Below, in pieces: positions 56,501 through 64,000 of a stretch of 64,000 nucleotides of DNA. Origin of the DNA: Primulina eburnea (Eukaryota > Streptophyta > Magnoliopsida > Lamiales > Gesneriaceae). The first letter of the stretch is position 1. Each line of letters begins with the position of its first letter. The DNA lies in the NCBI RefSeq assembly GCF_022965805.1, contig NC_133114.1, forward strand, positions 2,254,761 to 2,318,760. Reading direction: 5' to 3'. A program made the translations under genes and the position numbers. The notes below the pieces were generated by a model. The model was given only the letters and a program-made list of their open reading frames with translations. It had not been told where the DNA came from and did no database searches.

Positions 56501-59275
56501 TGAATATCTTGCAGTGATGAGGGAGTCCACTGGGCGATACAAAATGGCCTTCACCTCTCTAGAAGTACTATAATTTTTTTCAAACACAATGATATGAAGT
56601 CCTTACAGAGTAATTTGGAAAAGGTTACCCATGACAACAAACGAGCTGAGAAGCTTAGGCGATATATAGTGGTAGAGGCGATATATCAGGTATCACTTCT
56701 GACAGAAATTGTCGAGCATTTTGTCATTTCATTTTCTTTGATTTCTTTTTTTATTTTTCTTCTCGGATGTGTTGAGCGTGTTCGCCGAGGCTTTTCTTTC
56801 GATAACCATCTCCTTGATCTACACTTTGAACACTAATGTCTTTTATGCTTATAGGATATCAATTGAAATTTCAATTTAATAAATACTGTTTTTGTGTGTA
56901 TGTGATACCTATGGAGCTACTCCAGTTGATGGAATTGTCTTTAGTTTTCGTAATTTATGACTCTCGACAGATTAGTTTGTGCTAGATTCATAATTTGTAA
57001 AAGTACCATTTCTTTTCTGTTGAATCAATAATATAGGAGAGGAAAATGTGAAGGAAAAGGAAAAATTCAAATTGCATCATATTTTCCTTAACAACCTAAG
57101 CCTATGTTCCATCACCTTTTCAATTGTAGTGAAGTGAAATGACATGAAATAAATGTATGAACTAATGAATCTCTCTCATAAATCTCTTCATAACTTATAT
57201 CCTTCCTTTTCCTTAGAAACCAATTGATTGAGAGCAAAAACGTTTGCATTTTAGTTAATATGAACCGAGTTCAAAGATAGCCCGTCTGAATTTTTCTGAG
57301 CATACTTTCATAAGATCAATGACTTGCGAAAATGTAAACTGGAGGATTTCCTTACGCCAAAGCACCCAAAGCTTTACGAACAATCTAGAGGCCGTAATCT
57401 TACTATTACCTGCACTGAATTCATCAGAATTTTATTTGAGGATCTACCGATGGGCACGGGTTTTCCTCTACAATCATTATTGTTTCTTAGATTCTCACTT
57501 ATAACTTGCAAAATTGGGAACTGTGTCAACCAACATATTAAGTTCTATGTTTATTTTCCAATTGGAGTCTTATACTTCAATTCTATATTCAAATGAAGTT
57601 GAGTTCTTAAAGGTTTATTCCTGACCGATCACGTCCCACTTCCAGAATTCTGGTCAAATCGCTCCATTGGATGAGATCATCAAGCTGAAGGAGAAATATA
57701 GATTCCGTGTAATCCTAGACGAAAGCAATTCTATTGGTGTTCTTGGAAGTTCTGGTAGAGGCCTAACCGAACATTACAGAGTTCCGGTAAGTATCCTTCT
57801 CCATTCATCTACGAGTTATAAATATATCTATTTAGTTTTTTCATGATTTTTTTGGTAGGTTGAGAAGGTAGATATTGTCACTGCTGCAATGGGGCATGCA
57901 TTGGCCACTGAAGGAGGATTTTGTACTGGGAGTGCCCGAGTTATCGATCATCAAGTAGGGTTTTTTTTATAGTCCATTGTGTGGGATAAAAACATAGTTG
58001 CTGCTAAATTTAATCCCTTGTTCTTTAGATAAATGGTATAGCTCTCTTGAATAATCTGCATCAAACAAGTGGATTCTGGTGTTTTATAGTGTCATATGTT
58101 TTTCCGAGAGTTGACTGCTCATCGATGCTTGTTGAGACAAATTGATATAGATCATAACTTTCGCTGGTTTCCAGACACCTCTTACGATTGAGAAACAAAA
58201 ACTGTTGGCTCCCATCTCATTGCATTCTACTGTTAGAACCACTTTTCGCACTAGCTTAAGCCCATTGGAAGTGGCTCGACAATATTTTTATACTTTGATA
58301 CACTCTCATGTATATGCCGGAGCTTGGATAATATGTGCCCAGAATTAATATCAACATACATATGTTGATAGGACATTAACAAATTTCTAATAACAAACAA
58401 ACAAGATCAACTTGGTGAAATATATATGATTTTACACACTGGTGGTATTGCGGGTATGACCCGTGGTTCTAATGCCAAGTTTGAAACTGCTTTTTTCAGA
58501 AATTCTGTTTCAGGAGTAGACTAACAATAATTTATGATTTGACATCTTAGTTCACATTATTTTGCTGCATTCTGCCGCTTATCTTCTCTAATATCAATGC
58601 TATACTCCTTTTGGCAGCGTCTTAGTAGTTCTGGTTATGTATTTTCTGCCTCTTTGCCTCCTTATCTGGCAAGTGCTGCCATTACCGCCATCGACATCTT
58701 GGAAGAAAATCCACACGTTCTCACAAAATTGAAGGAAAATGTAGCTATTCTACATAAAGGTTTCTACTACTCTTTTTCGTGGATCATTTGGCTATTCTCC
58801 CATCATTTTATCAACTCGATGACATCTAACTGATATTGAACTTGGTGAAAACACATTGCCACTTTCCCTTTATAACAACATAGCCTAAATTTCCAGGTGT
58901 GTCAGAGATACAAGGACTTGAAATAGCAAGTGATCCGCGATCACCCATAGTTTTTCTTAAGCTCAAAAAGTCTGCAGGATCCTTGAAGGCAGATCTACAA
59001 GTGCTTCAAGATATTTGCGATCATGTAAGCAGTGTCAACTTCTCGCTTGGACGAATAACATAGTTCTGAAAAACTTGATTGGTAATTCAATATGTTTACA
59101 GTTATTGAAGGACTACTCCATCTTTGTGGCAACTTCAAAAAGATCCACAGTAGACAAATGCAAATTACCTGCTGGGATTAGGCTATATGTGTCTGCTTCT
59201 CATACGGAATCTGATCTAAGAAATGCATGTGAATCATTGAAGAAAGTTGCTGCTTTTGTACTGGCAGGTGAATGA
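53524..59275 (+). CDS. LCB1: Serine palmitoyltransferase subunit 1 (long chain base biosynthesis protein 1), 12 coding exons
   Basis: LCB1 pairs with LCB2 in the ER membrane to condense serine with palmitoyl-CoA, the first step of sphingolipid synthesis. Coding exons: 53524-53638, 53718-53812, 54706-54797, 55316-55409, 55514-55586, 55698-55830, 56515-56689, 57646-57786, 57859-57954, 58618-58759, 58897-59024 and 59102-59275. The frame is continuous through GT..AG junctions and gives 485 residues, close to the plant norm. One membrane segment lies at about residues 40-56 ([17 protein letters not shown]). The aminotransferase-like fold shows [16 protein letters not shown] (Cys147, the position mutated in human sensory neuropathy), [24 protein letters not shown] and [12 protein letters not shown]. 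As known for LCB1, the cofactor-binding lysine found in LCB2 is absent here. The gene is intact. Confidence 0.97.
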
Positions 59276-60224
59276 TTCCATCTTCCAGATGATGTTCCAT
59301 TGTTTTAGGGCCTTTTTTCGCCGTGTCATTCAGAGCAAGAAACAATAGACCGAGTAGTAGCTCGGCTGTGCATCCACGTAGTCCCATCTGAGAAATTATT
59401 TGTCACGTACTACTAGTAGAAGACGTAATTGATCTGAGTGTAGCTATTTAATTTATTTTATAGGTTAGAATTTCCTTGACTTCTATCCCTATTTCCTAAC
59501 ATCTAATCCATTCCAAACGCCTCTTGCTCACCACCACCAAGATCTTTCGGCAAATGTCGCGGAGGAAGGGCGCGATGGCGGCAAGAGGGACTGCGGAAAT
59601 GGATGAAGAAGGGTACTGACATTAGTCAAGTATATTATGATATTTCTCGTCGCATACATGACATTTAAACATTTTCAATCAAGGGGAGATCATTATAATT
59701 TGATGTGGGTGAAGATTTTTTGCCTTATCTAAAATACCATTATTATTATTTTTTAATTCCCTCTCCTATTTTAAAGGACGTAAATTTAATAATTACTTTT
59801 AAACGTGTTCAGAATAATTTATTTTATTTGTTCTAATACATATGTTTTTTTTGTAATATTTTTTCCCAATTTAGTTTAGAATTTTAAAAATAAAAACAAG
59901 AATTTAAAAATATAAATTTGTATTATATTTATTATTTAACACAAGTCTGCATTAATACTAATTTTAAATCATGAACGACATAAAAACATAACAATTATTT
60001 CATTTGAACTACAAAATAAAATCCGACAACCTTGTTTCATTTAAAAAAAAAAAAAAACTGATGCATGACAATATATGTGTTGTCGTTTGGTGTTTTCAGA
60101 ATTAGAATGGTCGTTTCGATTGAAAACCAGTCACGAGTCTGGTATAATCTACTCCCAAAAATAATTAGAAACATGTTGTATCAGTTCATATTTTTGGTTA
60201 TATATATGATTATTTGGATTTTCA

Positions 60225-60274
<50 letters not shown>

Positions 60275-60648
60275 CAGCTGGAAATGGGTAACATGACTTG
60301 AACTGCAAGAGTCAAATGTAGGCAGCGTGCACATCCAATTTCACGCGCATATGCCTTTGATTGGGTGACCATTTTATTCAATTCAACTTGAGACATAATG
60401 TGTATTGGGATGAAAATTCCATGCTTTTTTTTTTTCTATTTAACTTTAATTTATTGCATATATCTTTTTTTATATTTATTACTGAAAAAAATAAATTACT
60501 GTTTATACAATAACTAATTTGAGTCGAAATGTATCTATTATGTAAGAACTATTTGGAAATATCCACGTCAAAAACTTCCTAGACACGTATATAGATGGAT
60601 AACTTGGGAAAAGTATATGGAATATATTTTTTTTCCTTAAAAATAATT
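59276..60648. other. LCB1 3' region and spacer
   Basis: The first 150-200 bp are probably LCB1 3' UTR. A tiny open frame (59554-59619, MSRRKGAMAARGTAEMDEEG) lies in a locally GC-rich patch and might be a captured gene fragment. A (TA)n run follows at 60229-60272. Nothing else is supportable. Confidence 0.5.
60229..60272. repeat. (TA)n microsatellite, 22 units
   Basis: Uninterrupted TA dinucleotides; likely polymorphic. Open frames crossing it on both strands are artefacts. Confidence 0.95.
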
Positions 60649-60814
60649 GACAAATACTCGTGTGAGACGGTCTCAAATATCGTAAGATGAATCTCTTATT
60701 TGGGTCATTAATGAAAAAATATTGTTTTTAATGCTAAGAGTACTACTTTTTATTGTGAATATGTGTAGGGTTGACCCGTCTCATAGATTAAGATTCGTGA
60801 GACGGTACTCACTC
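60649..60814. mobile_element. GTGAGACGGTCTCAC-type MITE, copy 4
   Basis: Starts GACAAATACTCGTGTGAGACGG and ends GTGAGACGGTACTCACTC, in the same orientation as copy 3. The interior (TTATTTGGGTCAT, GCTAAGAGTACTACTTTTTATTG) matches the other copies. The flanking duplication is no longer clear (AAAATAATT against AATAATAGT). Confidence 0.75.
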
Positions 60815-61027
60815 AATAATAGTGATGGTCACCTCCCGGACACTGATATGAAGCGGAAAAAGGGCTGTAAGACCACTTTTTTAACTTGTGTATGGTATGA
60901 CAATTTTTTTGAAATGTAAAATATTTGTTACGATTGAGTCATAAATTTGTAATCTTATCTCAAACTTATGACCTTTAAATTGTGATAATCGAGTTTCAAA
61001 AGTTCTCATGTTTGAAATACATAAAAT

Positions 61028-61200
61028 CAGTGTTCTAAAAAGTCAGCTTAAGCTCTATTTAAGCGCGCTTAAGCTTGAAGCTCGATAAAAACGCACCGTT
61101 TTGGAGAAAAGCGGAAAAAACAGTTAAACTGTAGTTCGATCGAATTAAACGTAATTAAGACGTTTAATTAAGTGTGCTTAAGTACAATTAATAATATCTA
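61028..61200. mobile_element. Left end of a hAT-type MITE related to the one at 14960
   Basis: CAGTGTTCTAAAAAG at 61028 matches the terminal repeat of the 517-bp MITE at 14960 over 14 bases, followed by GCTTAAGC/TTTAAGCGCGCTTAAG palindromic units. I could not find a matching right terminus, so it is probably truncated; the exact extent is unknown. Confidence 0.5.
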
Positions 61201-61650
61201 TTTTTTTTTAAATTTTTTTATTTTGAAGGTATGTCTTTTATTTTAAAATAATAAATTAGGTTTATAATTTTGATTTTATTTTTTAATTTTAATTATAATT
61301 AATTATGTCTGATAATGATTTGACAAATATTAAACATTTTATAATGTGGTCTAGTTGCAAAAACAAATAAAGATTGTAATTTTGATATTTTTATGTTTTT
61401 ATAAATATGAGAATTAATGCATCAGACTTAAATTTATCATATTTATGTATTATTTTATCTATTTATCGGCTTGAGATAATTACAATTACAATAAAGATAA
61501 AAAAGTTTTTCCGCTTAGCATTAATCTTTAATGAAAAGCTTATCGATTTTTTTCATTTTTAGTCGATTTTTGTTAGTATAGATCTTACATAGTTATCTCG
61601 TATGGAGGACGAAAAAGATCAAAGAAAAAAAATGATGCCAATTTGAGTAC
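61201..61650. other. AT-rich spacer upstream of RIBA1
   Basis: No gene or element recognised. The RIBA1 promoter and 5' UTR probably lie at its right end and in 61650-61886. Confidence 0.4.
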
Positions 61651-61886
61651 AATTGATTTACGCAAACAGAAATTTGGCTAAAAGGGAAAACCATTCAGTT
61701 GCAGATCAAATCCCCTTTCGGTGTTGACAGCCGTTTCCTCATTTAATCCGATTCTTCATTTTCTTCTGCTGAAAGAACTCATTTTTCCTGTGCTGGGGGG
61801 ATAATAAACCCGGGCGTAGTACAGCCAAAGTTTTGTTCTTGTTCTGGATATTCAGTATAAGGGTCTTTAGAATTCAAGAAAAAGTA

Positions 61887-64000
61887 ATGGCATCAATTAA
61901 TTTTTCTTACTCATCGATCCCGATTTCTCGCTCTCGGTTAGCTCTTTTTTCTGTGCTTGTTTTTGTGTGCCTGTTCTTTTTTGTATTTTGATCGTCTACA
62001 GATTTATATTCGATGATTGCTTGTAAGAGAACGAAGAAAATTTCGGATTTTGAATTGATTTTTTTCTGCCCATTTCTGGTTGTTCCGGTTTGTTCTCTTT
62101 TGTGGACAAAAAGAGATTTTTTTATTAAATTATCATTAAGTTGTGCAAAAATCATGTCATAGGCTATATTTTGATGACGGGTTATATTAGAATGTGGAAC
62201 AATAGAATTTTGGTGACAAATCGTGCTCTTTATCTATTTTTGTTAAAATGTGAGCTCTGTTAACTAGGAAACTGAAAATTCCTTAAAAACTTTTGGTTTC
62301 AATTCTGTCCATGGTTTGGCAGCGGTAGATGAAGTAGGTCGAATTTTTTTCTAAATATGATACGTATTTTTCAGATATACTAGACGTGAAGATTATCTCT
62401 TTTTGAGAAATTAAAAATTTTGGTCATTGTACTGACTTGAGAGTTATTGCATATATACGGAAAACTACATTATGCATGGAAATGGAGAGTAGTCCTTGCC
62501 CCTACTTGAATATTCTTGACTGATCACGGTCTCCGTGAACATGGACTCTGGTAGGAAGGTGGTGTTTGAGCCTCAACACGACCAATAAATAATTAACTTA
62601 TGTTTTATTTGCATGTATTAGAGTTTCTTTCTGTGTTGCATCAAAGTCCAATGGCTCTCCTTCAGGCTATTGCATAATGTGTGCTTCTGGATACCTTTAC
62701 CTTTTGCCCGTCTAATGACACAAATTGGTAGCTAATCTCTTTTTATTGCAGAGCGTTGAAAAATTTTAGAATGTTCAATGGTCTCCACCGTGGAAATTTC
62801 CACTCTATGAATGGTTTAGAGTCCGTCAAACAACAGAGTGGAAAAGTAGGTTTCAGCATCAAGGCTAGTGGGAAAATTAAATCCATTTTGTTTTCTGAAG
62901 AAAATGGTGTACTTTCTCATTCTTCTGGCGCTAATGGTGTAAAAAGTGACGTCACAAGTAATGGATCGGTTGGCATTGAGGTGCAATCTGATTCTGTAGT
63001 ATTAGGAGCACTTGCCGCCGATATGATACCAACCAATAGTGCCTTTTCTGTTGATGATGATGAATTTGATTTGGATCTGCCAACAGTAGGTTTCTCGTCT
63101 ATTAATGAGGCCATCGAAGACATTCGCAAAGGAAAGGTCGGTAATCAGATTGATGTTCTTGAGTTTGGAATGCATAAATTGGTGACAAATTCTTTTTTTT
63201 TAATAAAAATTGCAGATGGTTGTGGTGGTTGATGATGAGGATAGAGAAAACGAAGGAGATCTAATCATGGCGGCATCAAAAGTAACACCAGAGGCTATGG
63301 CTTTTTTTGTGAGACATGGTACTGGAATAGTATGTGTAAGCATGAAGGAGCAGGACTTGGAGAGATTGCAGCTTCCTTTGATGGTGATTGATAAAGAAAA
63401 TGAAGAGAAACTTAGTACTGCATTCACTGTTTCAGTGGTAAGTTGCTTCTCTTTGTACGTGAATAATCAAATATAAACTTCTTTTGGCGCTTTGTTTGAT
63501 TCCAGTCGACTTTCTAAGGAAGATGATATTATGGTTATGTTTCGCATTAGTTTTGAAAAATATGATTGAGCAGAACTGCCTTGATAGTCAAGAAATGGTT
63601 CGTAGAAACAAACATCTATGGCTATTCAAAGCTACATATGTTGGTAGCAGTAGGAGCAACTGCTGCTACCTATAAAGATCTTTCAACCCATGCATCATCA
63701 AACATGGCTTTTTGAATATGTGAACACACCCAAATAATGCTTTGTGAAGCTTTTGTTAGTTCGACAAATAAGAATATAAATCTCAAGGCAGTGAAGTATG
63801 AAATTTTGTAGGATGCAAAGCATGGTACAACTACGGGTGTCTCGGCACGTGATAGGGCGACAACAATTAAGGCTCTTTCTTCAAAAGATTCAAAGCCTGA
63901 GGATTTCAACCGCCCAGGACACATATTTCCACTAAAGTACCGAGAGGGAGGTGTTCTAAAACGAGCTGGGCACACGGAAGCTGCTGTTGATCTTTCCACA
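61887..64000 (+). CDS. RIBA1: Bifunctional riboflavin biosynthesis protein RIBA 1, plastid; 5' part, cut by the window edge
   Basis: RIBA1 joins 3,4-dihydroxy-2-butanone 4-phosphate synthase to GTP cyclohydrolase II, the first committed steps of riboflavin synthesis in plastids. Coding exons visible: 61887-61936, 62752-63136, 63216-63437 and 63812-64000 (continues). Phase is kept across all junctions; 282 codons are present. The N-terminus ([17 protein letters not shown]) is Ser-rich and acid-poor like a transit peptide. The acidic linker [17 protein letters not shown] leads into the synthase domain, with the metal- and substrate-binding motif [10 protein letters not shown], the block [26 protein letters not shown], the motif RPGHIFPL and GHTEAAVDL. 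The cyclohydrolase half would lie beyond the right edge and cannot be checked. No disruption is seen. Confidence 0.96.

Noticed and set aside
59554..59619. Small gene in a GC-rich patch downstream of LCB1
   Set aside because: Only 21 codons, no recognisable domain; mentioned as a possible captured fragment but not called as a gene.

Overview
This is nuclear DNA of a flowering plant, most likely an asterid eudicot. Evidence for this is the intron-rich plant housekeeping genes, the AT-rich spacers with nested transposons, and several copies of a GTGAGACGGTCTCAC-type miniature element that I associate from memory with Lamiales and relatives (a weak taxonomic hint). Only three host genes are well supported, all on the + strand: RPL7A (60S ribosomal protein L7a/eL8, 10355-12149, complete), LCB1 (serine palmitoyltransferase subunit 1, 53524-59275, complete, 12 coding exons) and RIBA1 (bifunctional riboflavin biosynthesis protein, 61887 to beyond the right edge, 5' part only). 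They act in cytosolic translation, ER sphingolipid synthesis and plastid flavin synthesis, and are not a functional cluster.

Layout. 648-8698 is an 8-kb CACTA (En/Spm) element with 13-bp terminal repeats and a 3-bp target duplication. It carries a broken TNPD-type transposase, a TNPA/Ptta-type gene and an unexpected internal third array of subterminal repeats. RPL7A follows. 12438-17915 is a diverged tandem segmental duplication; a hAT-type MITE in one copy has its empty site preserved in the other. 18.5-20.2 kb holds CACTA-like repeat arrays, a complete 350-bp TRIM retrotransposon, a GC-rich hairpin and a 68-bp near-perfect inverted repeat. 20200-31192 is a degenerate minus-strand Ty1/copia element whose 3' LTR was split by a 4.4-kb solo LTR, which itself contains a 674-bp hAT-type MITE. 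31.2-35.5 kb is AT-rich spacer with another hAT-type element and a TRIM solo LTR. 35540-40436 is a full-length but dead plus-strand copia element. 41902-42652 is a small non-autonomous CACTA element.

The most interesting feature is 44221-52320: an almost complete endogenous pararetrovirus (Caulimoviridae). It starts at the tRNA-Met primer site and carries, in order, small 5' ORFs, a coiled-coil virion-associated-like protein, coat protein with zinc knuckle, 30K-type movement protein, protease-reverse transcriptase, RNase H, a transactivator-like ORF and a promoter/poly(A) region. Nearly all frames are open; the one clear break is in the polymerase at a run of nine A. It sits directly upstream of LCB1 in the same orientation.

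The window is therefore a gene-poor, repeat-dense stretch. Target-site duplications give a relative insertion order: solo LTR into the copia LTR, hAT MITE into the solo LTR, and TRIM into a CACTA-like array. All homology statements are from reading the sequence by eye; no database search was possible.
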